From Rhynochetos jubatus (Eukaryota > Chordata > Aves > Eurypygiformes > Rhynochetidae): 64,000 nucleotides of DNA. The notes below the pieces were generated by a model, which saw only the letters and a list, made by a program, of their open reading frames with translations, searched no databases and was not told the DNA's origin. Position numbers and translations under genes: made by a program. The stretch spans positions 25,708,700-25,772,699 of the forward strand of contig CM050657.1 in assembly GCA_027574665.1 (NCBI GenBank). The letters run 5' to 3'. This document shows, one piece after another, positions 10,049 to 22,647 of the stretch. Within the stretch, counting starts at the first letter, position 1. Every line of letters begins with the position of its first letter.

Positions 10049-12890
10049 CACAAAGTTAATGCATACTGCATGGATTGAGGCCTAAATATGGGAGAACTTT
10101 ATGCCTAATGTTCATTAAGTTGATTTATTGTATCTGTTAAACACAGGTAATGATTTAATCCCTATATTTTTAAAGACTTAGTTTCCTCACTGAAAAGTAC
10201 TGAGGTTTTCATTATTTCTCTGAAGTGTTTTCAAATAATATGAAACAGTGACTTGGAAAAACTAACATTAACGTCTCCAAATATTTTTGTATCTCATATC
10301 CTTTCTTAATGGGTTTATTGTTAATTTAATGTTTCCCTTGTCATCTCCAAAGAATCAGAGTGTATGGATGTGTCATCCAAACCAGTACAAGATGCTAAAA
10401 TAAAGAAAGTCAATTGGGCAGTCAAAATAGTGACTTAGTGGGGGTTTTTGAATAACAATTTGGTATTTAAAAAAAAATAGAGCACATAAAGGTTTGCCTC
10501 ATCTGTGGTCTTTTTGTAAGCAAGAACATTTTCTGTGTGGTTTGCCATTTGTTAGAATAGAAGCTGTACTCCTTCCATCACTAAGTTCTCTTTTTTAACA
10601 CTGTTTTTTCTTTCCTTTTTCTGAAGGAGTTTGGGTTCAATTCATTATAAAAGTGATCACCATATGTTCATATGAGTCAAGCTCAATAAAAACGGTAATG
10701 AAACTTTGCTATGCATGATTCATTTTAATTCCTGCACGAGGATGACGTCTATGCTTGGTCCTTGTACCTTTACCTTTAATGAAAATCATCACCACCAATT
10801 CCTAACACATCATTCTTATTTACAGGTAATACACATTTGTAATGATTGTTTTAACACTCTTTCAGTTTCTGAATGCAGAGGGCCAAAATTCTGTCTTAGC
10901 ATGTGTGGTTTGCTTCCATTTTGCACTGTGTTTGTTTGAGAGGAAGTTGGGATAAAATTAAATCCAAAGTTGTTTTTCGTTAAAGAAAGATACACGTTCC
11001 TGTCCATTGCTACTACATAAAGCATGATGAATATTTTATATCTAAAATGCCTGGATTATAGAACATCAAAAGATGTAAATGATAATATGATAGGATAATA
11101 ATCCAAATTTCTAAACTTACAAATTCAATTCTCCTAAATTTATAAAAATTAATTACTGTGGCTTTAGAAGCACAGAAAGGAGGTGTTCAGAATTTGCTCT
11201 GTTGGATGTTCATGAATGGCTGAAACTTTCATACTGGAAGTGGCTTTTGGCAGGCACGTGGATTTTCTTTTATGGTAAAAATCTTTCAAAGAAAAAATGA
11301 AATCGAGAAGCTTGAAAGACAACTGGAATACTTTTACTGCCCACTGCTGGAGTTAGCTTTCCTCATTCTTTACATGTGTCACATCTTGCTTGAGGTAGCA
11401 GCATCAGTGCGTCCTATGATATTTATCCTGGGCTCTAGGGACTGAAGCATTCAGGACCACCAAGAAGTTATTTTCAAACTCTCAGGACAAAGTGTTTCAG
11501 CTCCCATTCTTTCTTCTGCTGGTGCTTGTGTGGCTATGTCCGGGCAGTGATTACACAGGAAGCTGTAAAAGCAGTTGAAGGACCCTAGGGGGGTGGATAT
11601 AGGGGCTGGAACAGGGATTGCTACTTTTTAATTTCCCCAGGCTTTCTAGGCTCTTTACTGTTGCTCTGTGTGAATGTGATCACCTAAAAACCTTCCATGA
11701 CACAGCTTGTCATCACTTTCATTTAATGGAGAGAAATGTTTCTATTCTCTGGTGAAGATATTGATAAAATATTACTTTTTTGCTTTCTTTGACATCACCT
11801 ACAGAAATAGAGCTGATTTTCCTTTCTGGTTATGATATATTTCTTGTGTCACCTCTTTTCTCACAAGTTGGTAAGGAATGTACTATTGCTCTGTCTCCCA
11901 CCCTCAGAAGTACTAACCTGCAACTTCAGGTCAAATATCCTGATGTTCCCTGAAAGGGAGGTCCTTGGTTATGTTTCTGCTGAGGGGAAGATTTGACTTG
12001 ATCAAGTTATAACCTTTTCTGTGCATATGTAAAAGGCAATTCTAAAACACTTCAATTACGATGTATTATTTTTCACTGCAACCAGTTTTAAGGCTGATAC
12101 TGTTATGTGTTACACTAACTTTAAAATTAAGGTCCTTTTTGTGGAACGGAATGCCTTTTTCCTTTATGGAATACCTCGGATTCCATCATTTTATTGAATG
12201 GACTGAAGCAATGTTTTACTGTGAGGTTTTCATATGACAGAGACCGTTAATAGCATGTGGTGCCAAACTGTTTGGTACTTCCCTCTTACAACTTTACTTT
12301 TGTCAGATTTCCCTAAGCATTTAGTGAATCCCTGATCAGTAGGTCATATATGGGTTCAAAAGCAGAGCCTCAGAATGTATCTGTCCTGATGGTCTGCCCT
12401 TCATGCTAGTGATCCTCAAATTTACATAACCCAAATGAAACACATTCGTACTAGCAAGCATCTAGCATTTATGTAAATAAAAGCCTGAGTTCATAACAAA
12501 GACTCTGGGTGTTTAAGGGGTTTATTTTTCACTGATCTACTTAGAACTAAGAAAGACAGTGTTCCCTTTCTGTTTGCCAGTCACAGCTGTGCTCCCTCTC
12601 ACCCTTTGTGTTCTTGCCATTACATGACAGTAGTGACTACTTGTATGATTAAAACTCGGGTATTAATTCAATTCTTAATCTTCTTTGCATGGATGGCTAC
12701 ATATGACTAGCAGTTCACCGGAAGTTTATCTTCTGGAATGTTACAAAATCATAGTGTCATAAATGTGAGATTCAGCTGTTCTAGGGGAAATTCAGGACCT
12801 GTTTAAGTCCATGAGATTCCTATTAATTTGAAGAAGACCAGAAAGTCCCACTGATTTTTGTTCCAAGCTCTCTTGAGACCTCGGCTGTTA
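10049..12890. other. Unique AT-rich DNA, no gene seen
   Basis: No repeat family or coding exon is recognised. A 'gagggccaaaattctg' word at about 10878-10893 resembles fragments of the same ancient palindromic family seen at 7832-7891, but is too short to call. Confidence 0.5.
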
Positions 12891-12985
12891 TTTGGCAAGT
12901 TATATTGCCTCCTGTTTCTCCATCTGTAAAAATGAAGAAAATTGTATTTACCTTCTTCTTTAACTACTATGAGAAATTAATATAC
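12891..12985 (+). mobile_element. MIR-like CORE-SINE remnant
   Basis: The order of blocks matches a MIR element read 5' to 3': 'ttggcaagtta', 'cctcctgtttctccatctgt' followed by 'aaaaatgaagaaaat', 'gtatttacctt', then 'atgagaaattaatatac'. In the known family these correspond to the segments after the tRNA-like head, running through the conserved core. The tRNA head is not recognisable upstream. Such copies predate the amniote radiation and are non-functional unless co-opted. Confidence 0.65.
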
Positions 12986-13192
12986 AGAAAATTGGATAGG
13001 TGAACTTGATTGCATTTGTTCCTTTTAAAATCTATTTTATCTCTTTTGCCAACGAAAAGATGAAATGTGTGTGCTTCTGTTCCTTATGTAATCTGTAAAG
13101 ATGATATCCATCCCTTTATTCAAAGCTGTTTCTGTGGTCTCTCATCTGAACATGTTTTTCCAGTGTTCTGTGACTTTGTTAATTATCTTTAG

Positions 13193-13294
13193 GTAAAGTG
13201 TTTTGAATTTTTGTTACCGGAAATTGTGTGACTACAGTAGCACGACAGCTGTTTACATCAACAAGCAAGGTGGCTTTTACCTGCATCCACTCTG
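13193..13294 (+). other. Exon-like segment (102 bp), probably non-coding
   Basis: It is bounded by an acceptor (AG at 13191-13192 after a 'tttgttaattatctttag' tract) and a consensus donor (CTCTG|GTAAGTAA, GT at 13295). An alternative acceptor ends at 13162 after 'catgtttttccag'. One frame is open from about 13197 to the donor, but a stop lies at 13194-13196, so a coding role would need a different acceptor. It may be a lncRNA exon or a pseudo-exon. There is no conservation or transcript evidence in hand. Confidence 0.2.
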
Positions 13295-13540
13295 GTAAGT
13301 AACGCTTAAATCTCTTTGTATCTGGTCAACAGCAGGAATTGCCAAGTGAAACATCTAAGCAAACACTGGGAGCAATTATTGCCATGACAGAGTCCGTAAG
13401 TATTGTGAGAAAAGGGAAAGTTGAATTCTTTCTTTAAAAGCAGAAGCAGTGAGTAATGGGTAGAAGCAATTTCTTCATAACTGCTATCCATTCACTGATT
13501 AATGCCACAGTAGAAGAATATGGGATTAAACATTCATTCT

Positions 13541-13568
13541 TGCAATTTAAATGTTGATTTAAATTGCA
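13541..13568. repeat. Perfect palindrome, 12-bp arms, 4-base loop
   Basis: TGCAATTTAAAT at 13541-13552 is exactly complementary to ATTTAAATTGCA at 13557-13568, with loop GTTG. The word AAATGTTGAT is also directly repeated on either side (13549-13558 and from about 13572), so the right arm sits between two copies. This could be a cruciform-prone site or the core of a small hairpin element. Confidence 0.85.
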
Positions 13569-16500
13569 TATAAATGTTGATCCTGTTTATTTTCGCTCCT
13601 GTTTTCTTTGTTGTTGCATCAAATTTACATCAATGGTACAGAATATCTGCTATGCGCAATGGTTCTTCCAAGTGTTTGAGAATGTAAAGGTACATGACTT
13701 CTGGGGACCAGAAGTAGCCCATGACTCAGAGCTACCCCTATGGCCTGCTAGTTGAAAACCCTGCCATACCATGTTATCAATGTTTGGTGCTTCAGATAAT
13801 ATTCAAGTTGCTGACTGATGCACTAAGTGATAATGATGGTTTGCAGAGAAATTTCTGACCGCATCATGATGATTTTCTGATAGGCACTTCTTTGATAAAT
13901 TGCCGGGTCGTAACCTGTAGTGTGAGTTTTGTCAAAGCTGACAGCAGGAATGAGTGATCTTGACGTTGCTGAATGACTTATCTGATAACTATAGTTCTTT
14001 CTTCAATCTATCCAAGATTCCCAGCTTTAATTTTTATGTGTATATATATATCTCTTCAAAAAAATTTTGAAACTTTTTGTAAGTATTATTTGACTTTTTT
14101 GCTATGTGAGAAAGGCAACAAATTATTTGTACAGTCCCCCTCTTTATTAAGACTGCCACAAAAAAATGTGATGAACTGGACTGGTATTGTTATGGTCCAC
14201 AACAAATAATTGCTAGTCCTATTGAATATACAGCTGCAGGAACTGAAAAAATTATTCTTGAATGCCATCTGTGCGTACTTGCTAGCTGACTTTCATTCAG
14301 CTGCTATCTTCCCGGCTGGTTTTGAGCATTCATGCTCCGTCTTCGTACTGGTTCTACATGACCACTGATTTTAATTTCTTGAGTTATCCTTATTTACTAA
14401 AGCTACTTTTGCTTGTAGTCTCTTAGAAGGAGACTCTATTCTTCCTGAGAAGATGCTCTGAAGAAAGAGTGAAATAGTCCTTTGAATTAAAGTTTTTCCC
14501 AGGATGTGTTAGAAGAAGTAGAATCTTTCACAAGAAAGGGGAAAAAGGAAACTGATCTCAGGTTCTGTCATTAAAAAGGAATGTCTCACCTGGGTCATTT
14601 AACGTGCAAACAGAAGGCATCTCATTGTGTCCCCTACTTCCTCTGCACCTCACTGAGCAGAGCTGGAGTCTTACTGTGAACAAATTAGTTTAATTAATTA
14701 CAAACATCAGAGTTACAGCCAGACCAAATGCCGGAGGCTGCTATTCCTCTTGGTCTGAGAGGAAATGCCCTATAATCCAGTCTTGTCCTGCTGATCTGAG
14801 CCAGTGTTTCACCTTTTCCAGGGACTCTGTGAAGTGTCGGAACTGCAGCTCCTTCATCCATTTTGACTCCTGAGCACTTCGTATTTTCTGAATACCTCAT
14901 ACAGCGAGTGGATGCTGGCAGAGCAAACTGAAGTTGAACACTTCTCCTTAGCTGTATTTTTTATGGCTGAAGTGTTCAGTGGTCTTCAGCGGAACTTGTG
15001 AGTGATTGCTCTCTGCTGGTTTGTAATACTTTTGCTCACAGCATAGAAAGATCTCTGGTGACTTTGATTTCAATCACTTTCATGTATTGTGCATTTTTGC
15101 TTTTCATTTAAACCAATCTGAAAATACCTGATGCTATACTAACTAATAAATTGCCATGGAAAATTGAGAAACCCCCACATTTTTGCAAGCTTTAATTCCA
15201 AAGACCTGAGAACTTTAGGATGTTTTCCCTCACATATAAATTTCAGTGTTACAGGGTTTCTTTTTGAATATATACATCGTGTTTATCTCCTAACACAATT
15301 ATAAAGACTTGAAATTTTACAAAGAAATCAGTTGCAAAGTACTCATTAGGCAAAAAATCCTATTTTTAGCTGCAGCTGTGGGGAATGAGTTTAACAAGAA
15401 TATTAAGAGGACTAGATAGCCTGCATATGGCCCTTGTTACCTTCATCATGACACACAAAACTTAGTGTCCCCTTGCAGTACTTTATAAAAAACTGCTGGT
15501 GTAAACATTATTGCACTGAACCCTCAGCAGCAGCAAAAGCCTGAACTAACTGGTCAGGAGATGAACACTAGAAATAAGCAACATGTAGACTAGTTCTTGA
15601 GAAAGGGAGAAGGGATACTCCATCACAGTGAGCTGGTGTAGCCACCTCCCTGCTGAGAGGAAAACCTGTAGAAAGTGTTTCCATACTGCTGTAAAATGCA
15701 TCCAAGAACTGTGATTGTTGCTGAAGGACATGGACAAACAAAATAACTAGAAACACCATTCCTGTGAGATCCACACAATTCGGTATTTTAATTCTATAGA
15801 CATAAATACTTACAGGAAACATTCACATGCACTTATTGTGTTATGTTTCCAACTGATATCCCAAAGGCAACCCAGATAAACTGCTGAATTGCACTAACTG
15901 CTGAAAATGCCACTGGCAACACCAGCTTAAGATGATTTTTATTATTGGTATAAATATAAACCAATTTCTATGAGGTTTTGTGAATTCTTGTATCATGTTG
16001 GCTTCTATACTTCATGTTTTACTAATAAAACCCGAGCAGAGTCAAGCCTTAAACAACTGTATCTGTGTTTATAATGATGCTAGACTGCTGTATTTATATG
16101 TGTGTGGCACCCAAGCACTGAATCTGAGAAAACATACATGGGAAGCTCACACCTCATGTTTTCTGAAGGATTCCGTGAGGATACACAAAACCTTACATTA
16201 GTTCTTTTACTTGTCTCTGTCTTAATTCCCACCACTATTTCTCCTTCCCTGTAGATTCTCATATGGTACAAATTAGGAATGCACAATTATTTTGAAATGT
16301 TTTACCAAGTAGCTTCTGCTTATGATCTGTCCCTTGATGTTTGCTTTGTTTAGATGGTTTTAGTTCTGTTGGCCAAGTTTTGAAGAAATTTGAGTGCTGT
16401 GCATTTATTGTATGCCATTTATTATCCTGTAATCTGACAAGCTGAATGTTTGACACACATACTTAAAAAGTGAATACAGGAAAATTATGGGAAAGGAAAA

Positions 16501-16876
16501 CATGTTCTATTAATCATTAAAATAAATTGGTATTCTTAAGTGTTAAATCTTATCCTTTACAGTTAAAACTGGGATGTTATTCAGAATTTAATGAAGCTCA
16601 GTACTTTTGATATGGATTGATCTGAAGCCTCCTCGCTGTGCAGTAGGATTCTTTCATTTAACTTATATTCAATATATAAAATATTGCATCAACATAAGTG
16701 AAAATTTTAAGAAAACCTTGCTTTTCATGATTTTTTTTTCTCTTACTGGATTCTCTCTGTAGCAGAATTGTTTCCAGTTTCATAAAGGTTTTGTTTGGTT
16801 TTGATTTACTATTTTTTATCCTTAGCACAGGGAGGATGCTTTCTTTCTGAGAAAGTAAGAAAAAGAAGCCTCTTAC
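13569..16876. other. AT-rich non-coding stretch
   Basis: No gene or repeat family is recognised. A minus-strand 63-bp segment at 14590-14652 has a fair donor (CCCAG|GTGAGACA), but its open frame is too short to mean anything alone. Confidence 0.45.
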
Positions 16877-16981
16877 CTTTGATAAGGCTGAATATTCCCA
16901 TATATATATGTATGATGTATAATTAAGGGGACAGAAGAAACAAACACCCTCAGCTGACTCTGCATAGAATAGTTTAGGTGA
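16877..16981 (-). other. Exon-like segment, 35 codons open, phase 0 to 0
   Basis: On the minus strand this 105-bp segment lies between an acceptor ('acttggacattgcag' then exon) and a strong donor (TCAAAG|GTAAGAGG). It reads without a stop for exactly 35 codons, beginning SPKLFYAESAEGVCFFC and ending WEYSALSK. Internal phase is 0 at both ends. No known domain is recognised, and two Cys-x-x-Cys-like residues are not enough to suggest one. An open stretch of this length arises readily by chance in one of three frames. Confidence 0.2.
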
Positions 16982-19900
16982 CTGCAATGTCCAAGTAAAT
17001 GAGGGAGAAATGTATTTTTAAGAAGGAAAATAAATAATAAAAAAAAAAAGTAGGGATGTTTCTCGGTACTCTTTTGTTTTCCAAGATCTCGTTTGTGACG
17101 GAGATGGGACCCAGTTTTCTTCATAGCTTCACATCTTCTGCAAGTGACAACTAGAGGAACTAGAAACTGGTCTATACTGATGGAGTACTTTTCTTCTAGT
17201 AGGACAAAGAAAATCATTTGCAGATTGGCTTGCTCCTTGCAGCTCTGAACACATTTTTCGGTATTCTGGGCCAGAGACTGGACACTGGACTACAACACAG
17301 GAAATAATTTAGGTACTGGAAAAATAAGTTGTTAATTTCTCAGTAACATATAAAAATTACACATAACTTCAGATAAGTGGTCCTCAAACTCTGTTTTATG
17401 GACCGCAGTGGTCCACAGTCTACTCTTGAGGGATCTGATATGTGAGACAAGCAAATCTATCGCTATTTGACATGAATTTTGTACACAGCTCAAGGAAGTC
17501 GTAAGACTTCTGCACAGCTGTAGGATTCTATGTTAGCTTTGTTCTCACTGGACTCAGAATGGGAGTGTCTATAGAGGCCTTAAAAAAACCCTAATAATTC
17601 TTGGCTTTTTGTTATGAATGACACTGTGTACCAGAACAATAACAGTAATGAGCTGAATTTTTATTACTAGAAGTCATCTTCTATTCCACTTTGTTTTCTC
17701 ACAATGTGAGAGTTTTAGGGGTTTAGTGCTGAAAATGTCAGGAATAGTGTGGTGTTAGAACACAGAATGGTTTACATGTAGAGGACAATGTACTGATAAC
17801 AAAGGTGAAGATGAGAAAATCACAGAATTAAAATCAAAGAACTCAGTGTTACAGCCCCAGTACCATTTTCCCTACAGAGGTTTGCCGGTGGAGTTTTACC
17901 TGCATTCATATTTTATCACACAGAACCATTCCACAGAGCTGTAGTTTTGGAGGAAAAGAAGCTTTACAGTAGTATCAAGTTAGCCCTGAGGCACCAAATA
18001 TTTGGCAGTTAAGTAGCTGAGAAATTAATCTCTTAGCAACTTCTTTTCTCTGTTTACTGTGAATTCCATGCCAAAGATAAAGTGCTGGGGGCTTAAAGAA
18101 TTTGGTGTTGAAGTTCACTCTACACCCTTTCTCAAGAAAGGGTCTTGTGAAACAGGGAAAGAGAGGTATCCTGTTGCGTATTAAAAATAACGCTCAATTG
18201 GTTAAAATGTGAATCACAATAAACTGGTTGTTTTAAGTGGGTCTTACTTCAGGGATCAAGTTGGGAATCTAGTTTGGCATGAAACATTTCTGAGGAATGC
18301 CCCTGTTGGTATCCCTCCTATAGCACTTGGGTGATAGATTGTATTTTTCCAACATAAGTGTATTTTCTTACAGTAAGGCAGTTCTGATTTAATTCTAGAG
18401 GAATACAGCCACGCCGACTAGAGTGTAAATTTGGACTGAGTATGGTAAATAGATTTCAGTTACTGCGTGGTTACAGTAGCATGAGAAGAGTCTGTTCTAT
18501 GCCATCTACTCATGAGCATGGAATATCTCAGTGCACAGAATGTTACTCAAATGTGAGACTATTAGAATTGTGATTTATGATCTTTCAGGACTGTTAGGAA
18601 TTGCATTTGTAACTGTAGAGAGGTTGATGTGATACGTACTTTAGAAAAGCAGGATATGATTGAGCGATTGTATGAAATCCTTATTGTCTTTGTTGAAAAA
18701 AACTGTGACAGGAGAGTGAAAGAAACAAAAACTCTGCCAGGAAGTTGGTAATTCTTCTATCTACCTCTAGTACTGTTCCTGAGGCCAATTAGCCTCATTG
18801 CCCTTCATCTGCCCACCACATAGTACTTTGTCTCAGAAAGCTGTTGTGGCAAGACCCTCTGTAGAGAGAACACGTTATCTCCTCTGGAACTTCATAGGGC
18901 AGAGCTGAGGGGAAAGACTAAATGTGCCAATTCCATGTACATTCATTAGTTTCACAAGTGAACTCAATCTCTCCACTTGCTACCTTACGTGTCACCCATC
19001 AGAAAAATTGGTAATAATGATTTCTTTTGTTACCTTCTCCTCTTTCCTCTCCCCAGATGAAATGATTTTTTTTTTCAGTAACTGAAATTCCACAATTTTT
19101 TGCAGCTGTTTAAGGTGTCAAGTGATTCGTGTCAAGAAACTGTTGCACAGGTGATAAGGGTTTGACAGTGTAGGCTTCCCAATAGGTTATTCTAATGTCT
19201 TTTCTATAATACGTAGTGTGTCTTTGAGAAAAAGGAGGAAAGAAAAAAGGCCTCCTTGAAACTCTAAATTTTTCTGAAAGTTCATGTTTCACAAAAAAAT
19301 CCCAATTAATTCCAGGGCTACCAGGATTTTCATGGGATTTTGTGGGGAGTGTGTTTCATATCTTTTTCATTAGTTAACGAAGCTTCCTTTCATCAACTTT
19401 CTATCTGACTCTTTGACACAGCATTATGTACATGCCACCAAGGAAAAATACGTGTTCCTAAGTATATTGGCACAACATGCTTTGTACATAACGCTTTGTA
19501 TCAAGTTTTAGGGTGAGTTCTGTTGGCTATAGACCAATACCCTTGAGTTCTGGGATATTAATTATAAAGGCCTTTGCCCTGGAATTGTACAATCCCGCAC
19601 CCCTGAGTACTTTGCATTGGGATGATAAAATGGTGAATTTTATTCATAGCTAGTTGCTGCACAGCTTTTCATTTTGTTAATCACTCAGAATGAGGGAAAG
19701 TAAAGACTAGATAGATTATCTGGTCAAGAAAAAGTATTGTACAGCAGAAATAGGGAGATGATAATCACAGTTAGACTGAAATCGGTATCAGCCTATGGAT
19801 AGGCACATTTTGTTGTGTAAAGACACTTTCTGAAACACCTATTAAGCTTCTTTAACATAGTAGAAAGTAAAGAAAGATGAAGTGTTACCATTTTCAAAAC

Positions 19901-22476
19901 TTTTGATGACTTCTGAAATTTCAGGTAATTGGTGCCATTAAAACTGTTAGTGCCATGAACTAGACCATCTGCTTATTTCAGTCATTTTGAAAGTGATGGA
20001 TAGACTTAGGTTAGAAGAGCAGCTGCGGTAAATGCACAGGACCAGGTCCCCAGTGCAAGAGCTTTTTATGTTCAGTGTTAAGATTCTCTACTTCATATGT
20101 CCATTCTATAAATCCATACTGCTGTTCATAAATAGATACTTGAGATAATATTCATTCATGTCTGATGTGTGAAATTGTTAAAACTTTTGCATGCATGCAT
20201 GTTAAGAATAATACCCTAATGCAAGTAAAACAGCTTCATGTTACAAAAACATGATATGAAAGGTATCATTTTAAAGGACACATATAATATAGTTTTGAAC
20301 TCTTAGAGTGGATGCTGTGGATTTAGATGCAGATTTATGCATACATAGGATGAAACTATGTTTACACATCTACTATGGCTATGTCTCATCTTGTTCTAAA
20401 TGTGTATTAGTGGAAATCCTACACAAGTCAGATGTGTAACTCTGGAGTCGTACTAACAGAACATCAAAACAACCCTGTCACTTGAAGCAGACTGTAGCCT
20501 AATTATTATGACTGGTATAAATGAGACCAGAATCAGGCCCATGCTCTTTTAAAACCATTGGAATATGTAATTGTGATGGACTGAGTTATTCTCTTACAGC
20601 ATTTTTACTATACTATAATTTTGAAATGAAATCAACCATCACTTTCCTCATCATGAGGAAAATCAAACCCAGAAATACCCACCATCACAGTGTGCCTTGT
20701 AATGTAGGCTCAAAAGGTCACTTTTGCTTTATACTGATTTTATAAAATGGTTTCACTGCTTGTACAAATAATACAACAAGCATTAGGACCAACTCTGCTA
20801 AGTTAAATGCCTATACATTTGTTGGAAGGGAGAAAGCACTTGTCACCAAGTACTGTCATGGTTGCCTAACTCTGGGACAGTAGAGATGCTTGAGTAATTA
20901 TATGGGCAGCTCAAGAGTTTAGGCATTTACTAAAAAGGTTTTATTTCCAGGACTGAATCTCAGCTATCCTCTGATGGTTTGTGTAGTAAATTTATATCAG
21001 CAAAGCAGCGTATATGCCTTGGTTCTGATTTTCCTGTGTGTTTCTACTCTTTTCACGTCTCTTACGGATTGCTGCATGTCCAACTATGGTATCACTGTAA
21101 TAATACCCTGCTGTCCTCTTGGAAGATTCATCATGTTTGGAGATCCCTTTAGCACCGTTTCCTGCATGTAGTAGATGACATGGTTTTCTTTGGCTGTTAG
21201 CTGATATGTAAGAATACTGCAAGGTGTTTGACAGACAAAGACTCGTGTTGCCCCTTTTGGGGACCCTCCTGCTGACAGTCTTTGCAGACGGGACAATTTC
21301 CACATATAGATCATGTTTCTGGGATTTGCTGCTCTAGCTATCTGACAGAACTGAAGATTGCAGCTCTCAAGGTGCATAACCCAGTGTCTCTTGTTTCATT
21401 TCAGATTTTTATTTTATTTAGTGGTCTTGGATGTTTGTGAAAGCAATTTTTGTGTGCTGAGGATTTTTCTGAGTTTCATTACCTGACAGGGTCTCAGTTT
21501 CATTTCTTTGAACACTTGTGGTATTACACTCTAAATCCCTACCTTAGCCCTGATGGCAATGGGGACACTCAGGCCTCTCCATCTTATGTCATATTATTTT
21601 ATGGGGACATGAATCTCCGTGCCAAAACCAAGTAGGGGGACATGTCTACATTGCAGTGTGGGACAAGCATAACACCGACTGGGGTGAGACATACTCTCAC
21701 AGGCTCTGCACAGAGCCACAGGTTGGGACTTATGGAACTGCTACAGAGAATGTTATTCAGGGGCCATGGGGGATGCTGGTAAATCTGTAGCCAGTGTTTC
21801 TGACACAGCTCAGTTCCATAATCCCTCCAAGGATTTCATGGACTCATCTGTCCCTTAACACATGTATGAATTCAGGGCTGCTGCAAACTGGAACTGTGCA
21901 TGCAGGAACATTTGGGTTCCATTTTGAATACAGCACAATGTGCAGTGAAATCCAGACTTTGCTGCTCTTACAGCAAACAGTATGGAATATGGAATTTCAC
22001 TGTAATACATAGGCAATGTTACTGAACTGCACTGGGAGTAAGATGCAAGGATGAAATATGGTGCCTTCTCCTTCCCAGTTCTGTGTTAGGAACACTCACT
22101 CACAAAGGATGTGGGAAGCCAAAGTTCAGTCCTTTTTCTTTCTGGCAAGTGGAAGGCCTGTTTTCAGATCTTCTCTATTTAGGTAAAAATTAAAGTTAAA
22201 CTTAAATGAACACCAACCTATTGAGAAAAATGTGGGACTGCTGAATCTTGCATCAGTGATGTGAATTAACTCCTTTTTTTCTATCAGAATCTTTAATTGA
22301 GTGCAAATCCCAGGCAAATCTGTGGATATTTCTTAAATTAACCAGTTTTGGGGAGAGAAAATGATTCTGGTCAGTTTTGCATTTTTGTCTGCTCTATTTT
22401 TCAGGGAATAATTGCTTACGAAAGCAACCATACATGTATACTTTGTTACGTATTTTTCTTTGCTTCTTTTTCATAG
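16982..22476. other. Unique AT-rich DNA
   Basis: No gene is recognised. A 'gtggtcctcaaact' block near 17381-17394 is followed by 'ggtccacag'. It is reminiscent of old hAT-type DNA transposon ends, but I cannot assign it. A GCAT tandem (tgcatgcatgcatg) lies near 20189-20202. The word 'ccagaatcaggccca' near 20526-20540 is again typical of the ancient palindromic repeat family. Confidence 0.45.
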
Positions 22477-22647
22477 TGCAAACTCTGTCAACATGATGTC
22501 TTTAAGGATGTGGATTTGAGTCAACTATAAAGGTTGAAATAGGTTGGAAAATGCAAATGGCACTAATATTTTAGAATCAAAAGTAGACATGATTGGCTGG
22601 ACTGGAAGAAATGATTCTATACACATAATAACTGTGGTTTCTAACAG
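22477..22647 (+). other. Exon-like segment (171 bp) with strong splice sites
   Basis: The acceptor is textbook: a long T-rich tract at about 22449-22474 ending in 'ttcatag' (AG at 22475-22476). The donor is CTAACAG|GTGAGTCT with GT at 22648. In frame 1 the segment opens with 17 codons (CKLCQHDVFKDVDLSQL) and then stops, and the other frames are also closed. It therefore looks like a lncRNA exon, a 3'-terminal coding exon with an intron in the UTR, or a pseudo-exon. It lies on the plus strand like the segments at 26534 and 37489. Confidence 0.25.

Noticed and set aside
14590..14652. 63-bp minus-strand exon-like segment before CCCAG|GTGAGACA
   Set aside because: Short, and its phase matches none of the neighbouring candidates without extra exons.
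17381..17450. Possible hAT-type transposon end
   Set aside because: A resemblance in a few words only. No terminal repeats or target duplication found.
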